Shown: positions 11,782-23,250, numbered from the stretch's first letter. The stretch: 64,000 nucleotides of DNA from Camellia lanceoleosa (GCA_025200525.1 CM045759.1:5022001-5086000); one strand, 5' to 3'. A program made the numbers and translations. Notes: a model not told the origin generated them from the letters alone.

Positions 11782-11867
11782 AAGGAGAGGGGGTGGCCCT
11801 CTCCTTCTTGAGACTTCAAGGCATGCTCTTCACCACTGAAATCCCTCAAGATTTCAGTGGTGAAGAG
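11782..11867. repeat. Paired hairpins in Tat LTR
   Basis: Stem 1 pairs AAGGAGAGGG (11782-11791) with CCCTCTCCTT (11797-11806). Stem 2 pairs an 18-bp arm at 11826-11843 perfectly with 11850-11867 around the loop cctcaa. The same two-hairpin arrangement occurs in the second Tat LTR at 43780-43858 with different but still pairing bases. Confidence 0.8.
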
Positions 11868-12199
11868 ATCCTAAGACCAAAGTCTCGGATCTCTCACAAA
11901 ATGGCACAAAAGGTGGCCTTTTCAAGGCCTAAAGGTGGTCAAAGTTCCTCAAACCACAACACACTCTTAATATACAATAAAGAGGGTCAAAATTCAGAAC
12001 TTTTATGTGCCAAACACTAAGCTCAAAAACAGTTCTAAATTAGGTAGAAATGAGTTGCAAAAATGGGAAAAAAAGTGCAAGTTTCTCACCCTTGATGACT
12101 ACCTTCACAAGAGTTGTTGGTGATGCTTCCTTGAGCTCAAATCCAGTCAAGAACCTCCAAGAACAGCCTCTGGAACCTCAGTTGCAAGGAGAGGGTGAA

Positions 12200-12245
12200 A
12201 CACTAGGTGTTTTAGTACAATAGTGTGAACTAAAGCACCTAGTGT
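12200..12245. repeat. Stem-loop near LTR promoter region
   Basis: ACACTAGGTG (12200-12209) pairs perfectly with CACCTAGTGT (12236-12245). The inner part (tttagtaca ... gaactaaa) pairs further. It is located just downstream, in the element's sense direction, of a TATA-like stretch. Confidence 0.6.
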
Positions 12246-12489
12246 ACTAAGAGAAAAAGAGAGATATGATATATGTATCTAACTTAACCCTAAAAACCAG
12301 AGCTCCAGCTCTCTAACAATGTCTAATGCTCTGAAAAATGCTAACCCTAAGTCAAGAGGGAGAGCTTTCCTCTTATAGAACTTGTAAACTTACAAGCTAA
12401 GCAAACAAGGGTTCATCCCTCCATACACGTGTATGGAGGGGAAGCCAATTGCACACAGCTGTCTGAAAATATCTCAGAAAGCAAGTGCA

Positions 12490-12640
12490 CAGTGGTCGGC
12501 TGGGCAAATTGGTCATTTCGCCCAAAATAGTGCCGACCGGCACAATATAGTGCCGGTGACAACTACAGCCAACCGGTGGCCTCTAGCCCCAGCCGGTGGT
12601 GTGTGGGGATGCCTCATAAAGCATTCCCTGCCCTTCCAAG
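12490..12640 (-). repeat. CACCGGCT/CGGCAC module, inverted copy in Tat LTR
   Basis: On the minus strand the order is aatttgcc-like sequence last, CACCGGCT before it and CGGCAC pairs between, matching 330-480 of the plus strand. It lies about 200-300 bp from the 5' end of the LTR. Confidence 0.6.
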
Positions 12641-12818
12641 GCAAATCACAAGTGTTTGGTGCAAAACCAAACACAAACGATCGAGTTCGGAGGTCCTGAG
12701 GCACGGCGCGCGAGCCGAGAACTCCGGGAACTCCAAACGAACACAAACATGGATAATCACCGAGTGTTCCAACGGTGACGTCCAAGTCTTGAGGACGGTC
12801 AAAAATGGGGTGTCTACA

Positions 12819-14454
12819 ACTCCCATGGAGGTATGGTCAGGAGTGCCAGCTACTGATTATGATCAGTTACGTATCTTTGGATGTCCAGCTTATTTTCATG
12901 TTACAGAATCTAAGTTGGATCCAAGAGCCAAGAAAGCCATCTTCTTGGGCTTTAGTGACACTTCACAAAAACTAGACTTGGGAGTTGGTGCAACTTCCAA
13001 AAGGCAAGAAAGCAATTGGGTGCAAGTGGGTTTACACCAAGAAAGAAGGCATCCCAGGCAGAGACAACATCAGATTCAAAGCTAGATTGGTAACTAAAGG
13101 CTATGCTCAGAAGGAAGGAATAGACTACAATGAGGTATTCTCACCTGTTGTGAAGCACACGTCTATTCGTATCTTGTCAACTTTGGTTGCACAGTTTGAT
13201 CTTGGGCTCGCCTAACTCAATGTCAAAACTCCTTTCTTACATGGAGATCTTGAAGAGGAGATATACATGTCCCAGCCAGATGGTTTCAAAGTTGCTGGAA
13301 AAGAAAATTGGGCCTGTAAGCTGAACAAATCGTTGTACGGGTTGAAGCAATCCCCGAGACAGTGGTACAAAAGATTTGATCAGTTCATGATGAAGAAAGA
13401 ATACACAAAAAGTCAATTTGATCATTGTGTATATTTTCGTAAGCTTCCTGACGGTTCCTTCATCTATTTGCTCTTATATGTGGATGATATGTTAATTGCA
13501 TCTAAGAGCAAGGTAGAGATTGACAAACTCAAGACACAGTTGGCAAGAGAGTTTGAAATGAAGGATTTAGGAGAAGCAAAGAAAATTCTTGGCATAGAGA
13601 TCATGAGAGACAGGAAGAATGGCACAGTTTGTCTGACACAAACCCAGTATCTAAAAAAGGTGTTAGACAGATTTGGCATAAACGGGAAAACAAAAGCTGT
13701 GAGTACACCATTGGCCCCTCATTTGAAGCTCAGTGCTTCAATGTCTCCGCACACAGAAGAAGAACGAAAGCATATGGCACAGGTTCCATATGCAAATACA
13801 GTTGGTGCATTAATGTATGCTATGGTTTGTACAAGGCCTGACATCTCACATGCTGTGAGTATGGTAAGCAGGTATACGCATGATCCAGGAAAAGATCACT
13901 GGCAGGCAGTGAAATGGATCCTAAGGTATATACATGGCACGGTCAATCTAGGATTGAAGTTTGAGAGAGATAACCAACTTGGACAGAATTTGGTTAGATA
14001 TGTGGACTCAGATTATGTTGGTGACTTAGACAAACGCCGGTCAACAACAGGGTATTTATTTACGCTTGCTAAAGGGCCGGTGAGTTGGAGGTCAACGCTT
14101 CAGTCAACGGTGGCTTTGTCTACTACAGAGGCAGAGTACATGGCAGTGACAGAAGCCTTTAAAGAAGCTATTTGGCTACATGGGTTAATTAAGGACTTGG
14201 GTATTGTTCAAAAGCATGTTGAGGTGTTTTGTGACAGTCAGAGTGCCATTTGTTTGGCAAAGAACCAGGTTCATCATTCCCGCACCAAGCACATTGATGT
14301 CTGTTTCCATTTCATCCGAGAAATTGTAAATGAAGGGGATATTCTGCTTCAAAAGATTGGTACTGCAGATAATCTGGCCGATATGCTCACAAAAGTGGTT
14401 TATGGGATCAAGTTCCAACATTGTTTGGACTTGGTCAACATCTCTCGGAACTAA
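12819..14454 (+). pseudogene. Copia 1 polyprotein remnant: integrase end, RT, RNase H
   Basis: Integrase C-terminal codons (TPMEVWSG ... FLGFSDTSQ) occupy 12819-12968. An internal deletion then joins them, in a different frame, to RT codons ([20 protein letters not shown]) from about 12972. RT continues with the VDDM catalytic box (YVDDMLIASKS, near 13480) and RNase H (CDSQSAICLAKN, TKHIDVCFHFIRE) to a stop at 14452. One in-frame TAA at 13213-13215 (Gln to stop) interrupts RT just before NVKTPFLHGDLEEE. Otherwise the 395-codon stretch from 13267 is open, suggesting a fairly young copy. The missing piece covers the integrase tail and the linker to RT. Confidence 0.85.
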
Positions 14455-14560
14455 GCACCTTCGGGTGCAAGGCAGTGTTGATCAATCACTATGGACAGAG
14501 GGCAAAGGCATGATAGTCAAGGGCATCCCAGCAGAGGGTGCAGAACATCCAATCAGGGGG

Positions 14561-15238
14561 TGTATGATATCTTGGTTACACAAGTTCAAGCATAGCAGGT
14601 GAAGACATCCGAGACAGGAAGCATGAAAGAGATCTGTGGGAGATAGGAGCAGAGGCTCTCTCCAAATCAGAGAGTGGTGTGAGTTGAGTTGAGGATGTAG
14701 GATTCCCTCCTTCTCTTGTATCTCTGGTGTATTATCTCTAGCTTCAGGGGATGTAGTGTCTCAGTGAAAAGATGCAGACTATGTTGAAATTTGGGCGTGA
14801 CAAGATTAGTAGCAGTGTGTGCAATAGATCACCTTACATGGGTTGAGGAGGTGATTTGTTGATATTGAGATCACCCCATGTGAAAGGGGTGATTCTCTTC
14901 TGTGAGAACACACCAAAGTCAACTACAACATTTCATGGATTGCAGCTGCCAACCGACAAACCGTAATCAAGGAAGACGGCCACCGAATGAGCTGGCCATG
15001 CCAGCCTCTCCACCTACCTCCTCTGTAATGTGTATATATAGAGAGGGTGAGAGCAGAGTTTAATTACAGTGAGTGGTGAGCTTAAGAGTGATTACAGAGA
15101 GAGAGAATACAGAGTGTTGTAATTCTTTGTTCATATAGTAAATTCGCTGCCCGTGGACGTAGGCGACTTGCCGAACCACGTTAAATCTCTTGTGTTATTA
15201 CTTGTGTGTGTTTTCTGGTGTGCCCCCGATCCACAACA
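14561..15238 (+). repeat. Copia 1 3' LTR (678 bp)
   Basis: It begins TGTATGATAT directly after a polypurine tract (caatcaggggg, 14550-14560) and ends CCACAACA at 15238. The TG...CA ends and PPT position define it. A TATA-like tgtatatatagagagg sits near 15031. The matching 5' LTR is outside the window. Confidence 0.7.
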
Positions 15239-17350
15239 CTAAATAGAATCATTATTCTACAATTTAGAAGAATAATTATTTTATTGAGAGGTGAAGAAAT
15301 AACCATTTCATTTCTATTCAAAATCATTTCAGCAAACTAAACACTACCCCCAAATGAATCTTTCTTGCAGATGATGATATATTATTGGTCTAAATTTGAG
15401 TCCAACTGAATTAAACCGATGCAACTGAGAGGCTATAGGTTTTAGCCTTTTTTTTTTTTTTTTTTGACATTATTTAATTTGTAAACCAACAATTACTGGA
15501 TGACATTATTTTAACACTAGAAGAAAACTTTCAAAAAATACCAAAAAATGCAAAATTGGAAGCCAAAAAATGGAATTTGGATGAAAAGCAGTTTTAATCA
15601 CAACGCTGCTTATTTTGTTTGTTGTGCTGTTTTGGATCATTTTTTTTACTTTTGTTGAAAACTACAAGGGATTTGGATTAGAGTGGATTAGTAGTTTTAG
15701 CTTTGTCATAAGTAATTTGACAATGTATATTGGATTATGCCAAAATACATAGTGTGTGCAAAGGAAAACTTTCTTGCACTAGAGAGAAATAAGATAACGT
15801 GGTGCAAGTTGTTTTCTTCTCAAAGATCACAATACGTTAGAATTGTCTGGTTGGTGGTTATCAATCAAAGAGCACTTTGACGATCATGTCAGTTCTCGTA
15901 TATAGATGGGAGAAGGTAGATTAGGAGTACTATTTTATGGGGTTGATTAAACATAATTCCATTTGTTCATCTTTCCCCTCTTATATACATTCATATGTCA
16001 TCATTTAGATGTCATATCTAGTGGAATTATGTTCTTACTACGTTGCTCCTTGGCTTTTTTTTGTTTCCTACCTCACCTGCAGTTGTTCGGTCCGGCATTC
16101 TCATTTCACTAATTGGGCCGTTGTTATGGCACAGGTTGCCATATTTCATAGGTCTGTCCCACATGTATTTTTTTTTCCCTTCACACATAGTTTTTGTCAA
16201 AATTCATATTCCTGTATGTGAAAGGAAGTAGGGGTGCTCATGGATCGAGGTTGGGTTGAGTTGCATGTCATTCGCCATCTGTCCAAATGGTTTTGGAGTC
16301 AGAAAATCTCATACGCAACCAACCAACCACCCTTAGTTTCGAAATCCACGAAGCAGGTTGAGCAGATTATAGCAACTAGATGCGAATTGAGTTGATGGAT
16401 TGGGTCTTATTGTTTTGGGCCTTTTTGAGCTTATTTTCTTAGTTATTTTTCTTACTGAATTGGGCCTTTTTGGGCTTCTTCTTCTTCTTATTTTATTATT
16501 TTTTTTATTTATTTATTTTTTCCCCTCAATTAGCGAGCTTTCTGTTTTGGACTTTCTTTGAGTCTTTTACTTAGTTCATTTTTTGGAAAGTGTGCTTTTC
16601 AATTCTATTTATTGAAATCAATATAATAATTGAAAGCCTAATTTCATGTGGTCTAGTTGGGTTCCGCAGATGGAATCCTATATACCCACCACTCGATCGA
16701 AACTCAACTTTTTGGAAATTGCCAGACCTGCAACTGTCCATCTGTTGCATCAAAATGTCCATTTGAGCTCAAGTTAAGTTGGATTGGGTTAGGTAGGTTG
16801 GGCGGGTCGCTAAATGTTTGCCTATGAAACCAAACTTGTCCAATGTATTATAGAGTAGGGGAATAGGTGATTCATACTTTGGCTCACGAACATTTTTTTC
16901 TACCCAGATTTCGTTTTAACGATACTATTGGGCCTTGAGTTGCCATGTTTTAGACGAAAAGTAACTGCAAGCAGAAGTAATGGATTGAAATAACACAATT
17001 GTAGTAGAAATGAATGTAGAATTTCAATGATCGTGATACACAAAGAAATTTGGAACATCATCGAATGACAATATACGAATCTTTGAATAGCTCTTAGAAT
17101 TTTGATTTAGCCCATTTTAGTGATGAACATTAGAAATGAATGTAAAGTATGGGAGTGGCCATCAAAACATAAGGTATTTTTACTTTTTTTCACCTCATGT
17201 GTTTGTAGGGAAACTGTTTAGAATCATGAAATTAAAAAGAGAAAAAAAAAAAAGAAAAAAAAGAAAGAAAGTGGAATTGAAATTTCTAATATGTTTAGAT
17301 TTTGAACTTAAAGATCAATTTGTGGAAGAAATAGAAAAAGGAAAGAAGAA
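15239..17350. other. AT-rich intergenic spacer, no gene seen
   Basis: No coding potential beyond chance frames. It holds a T-run near 15450 and a GGTTGGG-rich stretch near 16240 and again near 16780 that may be ends of a decayed repeat. Confidence 0.5.
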
Positions 17351-17359
17351 ATATAAATA

Positions 17360-17534
17360 GGAGAAATTACATGTAGGTGAGAGAAGGAAAACAAAAAATT
17401 ACCAACACATGGAGGGGTACAGATGACACTTGCACCCTCACAACCTTTCATTTGCACCCCACCATAGACACACTTGCACCCCATGTGTTTGTAATTTTTT
17501 TTTTCTCTTTCTCCCACCTACATGTAATTCCCCC
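17360..17534. mobile_element. 175-bp MITE with 9-bp TSD (Mutator-like)
   Basis: The terminal inverted repeats start ggagaaattacatgtaggtg (left) and ggggaattacatgtaggtgg (right, reverse strand) and extend about 60 bp inward. They are flanked by ATATAAATA at 17351-17359 and 17535-17543. A 9-bp TSD is the Mutator-superfamily signature. It has no coding capacity. The inner part holds two cttgcacccc repeats. Confidence 0.8.
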
Positions 17535-17543
17535 ATATAAATA

Positions 17544-18502
17544 AAATATAATTTTTTCCTCCCCACAAATCCCTTTGCAATTTAAAGATCCACTCATCAT
17601 GCTTAATTAACTTGAGAATCCCTTTAACAATAAGAATTCAATAATTGGACTCAAGTAGTTTAAGTGTGTCCTTAATATATTATATGCATGAATGTGTCAC
17701 CATTACACATGCCGTGTTAAGCTAATAGATTTCTTATTGATAACCAATAATGCAAACTAGATGGGGGTATTAGGGTCCATTAATTATTGTCAAAAAATAT
17801 ATAATATATTTGTTTCTATTGTGGGGATGTAAAGGGGGAGGACATAGGTGGCTTCTAAGGGTACCACATGTTCCTCTGACAATCATATCCCAAACCCTGA
17901 CTTCTCCCATTTTGTGTTTTCACTTCCACACCTTGTGTTCCAGGTTTTGGGTCCCATTTTTTTTTTCCTAACATTTTAAAAAAAAATTTATGTGACTAAT
18001 TATGAGTAGTCTAAAATCAAAACATAGTGATTTGAAATTTTCGAATAATTACTGTGTATCTAAGTTTGTTGGTCTCAACAATTCTATGAAGATAAAAATC
18101 GATTACAGAGCCACACATAATATATATCCATTTATATATATTTTGTATTGGATTTCTGTATTCGTAACATTCAATACAAGAGGTCACTCCCCAACAACGA
18201 AAGAGACAAACCACCCCTTGTGGTAGTTATTATCTGTTTGACAGCCTTTATTGGGTGGTGATTGAAGGACCAACATGATTGGCAGGCCGTTAAGTTTGGT
18301 ATTAAATGTCAAAAGAACAATTGAGTTTTCAAATTGTTTTTCTTGTTTTCATTGCCAGTAACATAGATAAGAAACACAGTATTCTTTTTATAGATCAAAA
18401 CTACTGTTTTCATTTCTGGGACTCCTGGGACTCTTCTTTTTGTCATTCCTTGAAAGAGAAAAAAAAGGAAGTTTCAAATAAATCTGGAATTGGAAAGCTT
18501 CA
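17544..18502. other. Intergenic region upstream of GNAT gene
   Basis: AT-rich. It presumably contains the GNAT promoter and 5' UTR, but no element stands out. No gene was seen. Confidence 0.4.
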
Positions 18503-20487
18503 ATGTCGATAGTACCGATGAACAGACCTGTTGGTTTCTTCAAGATTTCAAGCTATGGGATGAGAAATTGTCACAAACTTCACACTTGTACCTCCTTGAC
18601 AGCGTGAGTTCAATTTTAGCACGTTCCTTGAATCAAATTATACTCATAAGCATCAACAAAATTTGAAACATTCCTTTCCGAAACTGTATGATTTTCTTTT
18701 CTTTTCTTTCTTTTCCCTTTCTTTCTCTGACCAAATCTGAATGTGGGTAGAGTTTTCTGTGGTTGTTTATGAGGTCATAGAATCCAAAATCGGTGCATGA
18801 GTTGAACTTTTTCTTTTTAATTTTCTCAACCAACAGAGCATTGAATTCTAGATCTGCACAATCAGAGACAAACAAGAAAGAAGAATTCTCAGTAGAAAAT
18901 CAGAAACTCTCCATTCCACAATCTAAAACAACTCCTTTGAATCTCCATTTCAACCAGCTGCAGCCATTCGATCAAGAAATTATTCAGGAGGATAGAATTG
19001 AATTTGGACAGTTCGTGGCACGTGAGGCCTTACTAGATGAAGAATTTTGGGTCAGTATCTTATTATTCTATATATAACCTAAAATTCAAAGCATAAACTT
19101 CTTATAATATGGTTGCTTTTTATGTAACCCCGTGCCAGTTTGAGGTGGTAGTTGTGTTTTTGTTTTTTTGGTAGACAGCAGCATGGCTGCGAGCAGAAAG
19201 TCATTGGGAGGATAAGACAAATGAACGGTATGAATTAAATATCAAAATCAAAACCTCTGAAGCACATAGTTAAATTTCTCAAAACAAATCTACATGTGGA
19301 AGATTGAACTTGCCATTGTTATATGAAAACAGATAAATGAGCCGATTAATAGAACAAAGAGACCGGTTGGAGTGTTTGTTTCAATCTTGTTTGTTAACTC
19401 ATGGCGATAATATGCCATTCCACTGACTTCTAGCTCTACTTAACAATACAGATATGTTGATAACTACAAAAGGAAATTTGCAGAGCAGGTAGGGCTAAAC
19501 TGGCATAATCTGTTTGTCAAAAAAAAAACACAACTGGAATATATATTGTGCATAAAAATCTTTACCCCATTTTCTGTGTAGGAGTTTACTGCATTGAAAA
19601 GGCGATGCAGAAAGCAACAGAAGCATAAATGTACCTGCATTGTGACGGTATGATTTTCTTTTCACAAATCATCTTTAGGGCACCAACTTTCATCTTCTAT
19701 CTTTTTATAGTTTCTTTGGGTTAGGATTAACATTAAGTTCAATCTTTTTGAAAGAGTTCATTGATCTCTCGGTTGGGTTAATGATAAAATTTTATGTTTA
19801 TTATCAAAGAAGCTCCTCACACAGGGTCATTCAAATTAATAGGTAAAGAAGGAAGACAAGAATGTGAAATGTACCATACTGAAGAGTGTAGTTGGAACCC
19901 TAGATTTGAGCATCCGATACTTGTTGCCTGGGGAGACCTTTCCTGGGGTAAACTCTCATCTAATTAATGAATCTGCATCCAACACTCAATGCTTTTGTTG
20001 CCTCAACTTCGAATTTTGTCCTCTCACAGGAAAGGGTGAAAGCCCCTCTCTTTTGCAGCATTGACAAGACAGGCCAAAACAGATACTCTTACATTGCAAA
20101 CCTGTGTGTTTCCAAATCTGCTCGCCGCCAGGGTATTGCAATAAACATGTTGTATTTTGCTGTTAAGTTAGCTAAATCCAATGGTAAGATGATAACCTGC
20201 ATCAGTTCTTCGGATTTTGAACAAAAGCAAACATGATTTACTTTAAACCATGGAAGGTGCAGAGCAGGTATTTGTGCACGTGCATATAAAAAACCGACCT
20301 GCACAAGAACTTTACCAAAAGATGGGTTTCGAGGTATTCCGATGGTAGTTAAAAGCTGTTTTTCTGGCTTCTGTTTTTAACCATGAAGAGCTTATGCAAC
20401 TTTTACACTCTCTGTGATCAGGTGGTCGAAATGGCAACCCCTCAATTATCGAAAGAGCAAACTTTCTTGCTTTGCTTTGAATTATAA
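18503..20487 (+). CDS. GNAT-family N-acetyltransferase, nine exons, probable plastid protein
   Basis: Exons: 18503-18603, 18837-19050, 19175-19227, 19452-19488, 19582-19647, 19843-19947, 20030-20183, 20257-20333, 20422-20487. Every intron has GT-AG ends and the phases fit, giving 290 aa plus TAA. Residues 1-35 (MSIVPMNRPVGFFKISSYGM...) are basic and serine-rich with few acids, like a plastid transit peptide. The middle (FVAREALLDEEFWTAAWLRA; ERYVDNYKRKFAEQEF) resembles plant plastid GNAT proteins. The acetyl-CoA binding site is motif A, LCVSKSARRQGIAINML (R-x2-G-x-A type), followed by NRPAQELYQKMGFE (motif B). Such enzymes acetylate lysines or N-termini using acetyl-CoA; the substrate here is unknown. 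The start is chosen because only the 18503 exon gives a GTGAGT donor whose phase matches exon 2. It looks intact. Confidence 0.88.
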
Positions 20488-21502
20488 AACCTTATTTGGC
20501 AGAAGTTTACCTCCATTGATTGTATGAAAAAGGAATACATTGTCCAAGTGGCCACAACAGCTCACCCCAAATTAGGGATGATGAAAATAAAATTTACCAC
20601 TGCATAAAGTTGTTTTCAAATTCAGCAAATGAATCATTCAGCTCACAGGAAATTCTTACACTCCAAAAAATTGACTAATATGATTTTGGGGGAAATACTC
20701 AAGTAAAAAGCAGATACTAAAGATACAAAATACAGTTCCTTAAAAAAATAACTTTTCTGTTAGTATTTATGACAGGTCTTGTTGTCCGTGATGCAAATAA
20801 CTAATTGCAAGGCAATTTATGCGTAACAAGTGACCTGATCATCAACATAATCATTAAGAATTGCAACAGATTATTTCAAGTTTCCGGAAGATGGCTCAGG
20901 GATTAAAAAAAAAAAAACTCTGGATGTGAAAGAAATCATGATACTTAAAATGAAAAGAATTCCACGAGGGAACTTTCATTTTTACATGTCTCAATGAAAA
21001 GAAAGCTGTCACCCTCTAAAAAAAAAAAAATGAAAAGAAAGCTGTATTAGCTTTAGAGATTATCTCAGGTAGTTTATTGACTTCAATGACATTCTGTGAG
21101 GATAGATATCATATCACTTTTACATCAATGTGATATTTGGTAACGACAGAGAAAACATTATTCCAACTGAAAATTTCCAATGTTGTGCTGTAACAAAGGC
21201 ACAAAACTTAAATATATGACTAACAAATAAATAAATAAATACTTAGTTTTGGACAACCCAACTGGCTATTACCACTTTAAGGATATTGCCACCAGCCATG
21301 CAAATTTTGTCCCTTAAAATAAATCCTTTGGACTCCCAACTTTACCATTAGGATAGTGTTCATAGGTTAATCAATCCACTCAGCTAGCTCAATCTTTCGG
21401 ACGTACATTTTGCCAAATGCTACTAGTATCCATTTTGCATCCTATATTATACATGTTGGCCACGGTACTTGAGATGAATGTGATATACTTGAATATAACA
21501 CT
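20488..21502. other. Spacer between convergent GNAT and PPR genes
   Basis: About 1 kb, AT-rich, shared 3' region of two convergent genes. A short direct repeat (tgaaaagaaagctgt, near 20995 and 21031) flanks an A-run. No gene was seen. Confidence 0.5.
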
Positions 21503-23250
21503 TTAGAAAGGCCGTGATTTTGAACCTGATAAAAATGTATGAAACCTCTGGTTTATCTCCACCAAACTATGGCCTGGAATCTTTTTCAACTCTCTTTCTT
21601 CCATCAACTTCCTCAATCTTGCTACATCTTCCCACCTTCCAGCCTCAGCATAGATATTTGTCATAAGGACATAAAAACTAACAGTTTGAGGCTCCAACTG
21701 ATGCAGTCGGTCAGCAACAAGCTCTGCTAGCTCAAGATTACCATGGATTCTACAAGCACCAAGCAAAGCTCCCCAAACACCAATATCTGGTCCACTTGGC
21801 ATGTTCTCGATAAACTCATAAGCCTCCACCAATTGGCCAGCTCTACCTAGAAGATCCACCATACAAGCACAGTGCTCTACAGCAGGCCTGATTGAGTAAT
21901 CTTTTGACATGCTCTCAAAATGCTTCTTCCCTTCTTCTATTAAACCTGAATGCCTACAAGCTGTTAAAACAGAAATGAAGGTGAAGCCATTTGGCCTAAT
22001 TCCTTCCTCTTTCATCTTTGTGAAGAGCGTTAGAGCATTGTCCCCATGCCCATGAGATGCACAGGACCCTATAATTGAAGTCCAGGACACAACACTTTTA
22101 TGAGGCAACTTGTCGAAAGCATCCCTTGCCAAATCTATGTTTCCACATTTTGCATACATGTCAATTAAAGCATTAGTAATCGAAACATTAGTTTCAAGAC
22201 CTTTGTTCCTCACAAGCTTATGTATCCATTTCCCAGTATTGAGAGCTCCCAAATTAGCGCAAGCTGATATAACACTAACCATTGTGATATAATCAAATTC
22301 TACCTTCTCAATTAGCATTCTACGGAAGAGCTTAATTGCACATCGATCAGCATTAGTCTGTTCATAAGCAGCAATCATGGCATTCCACGAGACTAGGCTT
22401 CGGACAGGCTTCGGACTGGCATCTGATCAAACAAAGATCTGGCAGTATCAACAATTCCACACTTACCATAGAGAGTGATTAAAGTGTTAATCAGTGAAAT
22501 ATCAGAGTCCACCCCCAATTTAACAGCACAACCATGAACCAATTTCCCCAAGTTCAAAAACTCCAAACCAGCACAGGCGGGAAGAATGCTCACGAGTGTA
22601 ATTGCATTTGGTTGAGTCCCCAAAGCTACCATCTCACGAAAAACACCCAACCCTTTTTCGAAAAATCCATTTTGCACATATCCCGCAATCAATGCAGTCC
22701 AAGAAACTATGTTTCTCACAACCATCTCACCAAAAACTAGTTCTGAATTGAAAATCTCCCCACTCTGTGAGTACATTGTAATTAATGAACTCTGTACAAA
22801 TACATCCAAATCAAATCCATTCTTAATTATGTTACAATGCACTTCTCTCCCTTCCATCAAAGCTGAGAGGACAGCACAAGATCGAACCACGGAAGGAAAA
22901 GTATAGCTGTCATGTAATAATCCAATCCGATGCATGTCTCTATAGAGAACTATGGCTTCTTGACAAGGACCCAGATCGGCATAACCTCGAATCATGGTGT
23001 TCCAGAGAAATAAATCCCTTTCAGGCATTAAATCAAACAGTTTGCGAGCATAGTCCATTGTTGGGGCCACTGAACGAGCTAAGGTGATGAGTTTGGTGGA
23101 TAAGAAGAGGTTTTTGTGGGACCCATTTGTGAGGATGAGAGCATGGATTCGTTTGAGGTCAGAAAGGGAGGAACAAGAATTCAAAAGGTTGTTAAAAGGG
23201 AGGGAGTGGTAATTAGTATGGAAGTGAGATGGGACACAAAATGGGTTCAA
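21503..23250 (-). pseudogene. PPR protein (PLS class, E type), broken by 11-bp duplication
   Basis: Intronless and read right to left. Codons from ATG 23250 encode successive PPR motifs (DLFLWNTMIRGYADLGP, NIVSWTALIAGYVQNGF, VDSDISLINTLITLYGKCG). At 22395-22416 the sequence aggcttcggac is present twice in tandem. The extra 11 bp shift the frame into a TAG at 22393, and the rest of the PPR array continues in the other frame from 22378. The second part ends with E and partial E+ motifs (VSFYVLMTNIYAEAGRWEDVARLRK, PGHSLVEINQRFHTF) and has no DYW domain. The span minus 11 bp is exactly 579 codons, so no other lesion is needed. PLS-E proteins bind organelle RNA, usually for C-to-U editing; the target is unknown. 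A short frame-restored allele elsewhere is possible. Confidence 0.9.

Larger units (their letters stand above)
1..12818 (-). mobile_element. Tat/Ogre-type Gypsy LTR retrotransposon, truncated by window, pol-less
   Basis: Read on the minus strand, the order is: LTR (12818 to 9114, beginning TGTAGACACCCC), a 5-nt spacer, a primer-binding site TGGCGACTCTGCTGGGGA (9108-9091), a leader, decayed gag ending in a zinc knuckle (about 8384-7244), a ~2.5-kb noncoding spacer, and then a PMD gene on the opposite strand (855-4236). No reverse transcriptase, RNase H or integrase motifs were found in any frame, so this copy looks non-autonomous. The 3' LTR is expected left of position 1. On the right it abuts Copia integrase codons at 12819, so it was inserted into Copia element 1. 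The Tat assignment rests on the LTR start, the PBS, the very long LTR and the gag knuckle. The exact left extent is inferred. Confidence 0.7.
9114..12818 (-). repeat. Tat element 5' LTR (3705 bp)
   Basis: It is bounded by TG (9114) and CA (12818) on the plus strand. On its sense strand it starts TGTAGACACCCCATTTTTGACC and ends GTTACA next to the PBS. It is clearly related along its length to 40770-45090 (for example ggaaaccctgactcg, catcaccaaagt and cctagaattactatgtgatgcacacaac appear in both). It contains two inverted copies of a CACCGGCT/CGGCAC module (about 10360-10500 and 12490-12640), paired hairpins (11782-11867) and a 46-bp stem-loop (12200-12245). A possible TATA (sense tacatatatcatat, about 12260-12275) precedes it in the transcription direction. 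Confidence 0.8.
12819..15238 (+). mobile_element. Copia element 1 (Tork/Tnt1-like), 3' part
   Basis: It starts mid-integrase at the Tat LTR boundary (12819), continues through RT and RNase H to 14454, and ends with a 3' LTR at 14561-15238. The 5' part is expected on the far side of the Tat element, left of the window. Motifs such as CKLNKSLYGLKQSPRQWYKRF resemble the Tnt1/Tork group. Host sequence resumes at 15239. Confidence 0.8.
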
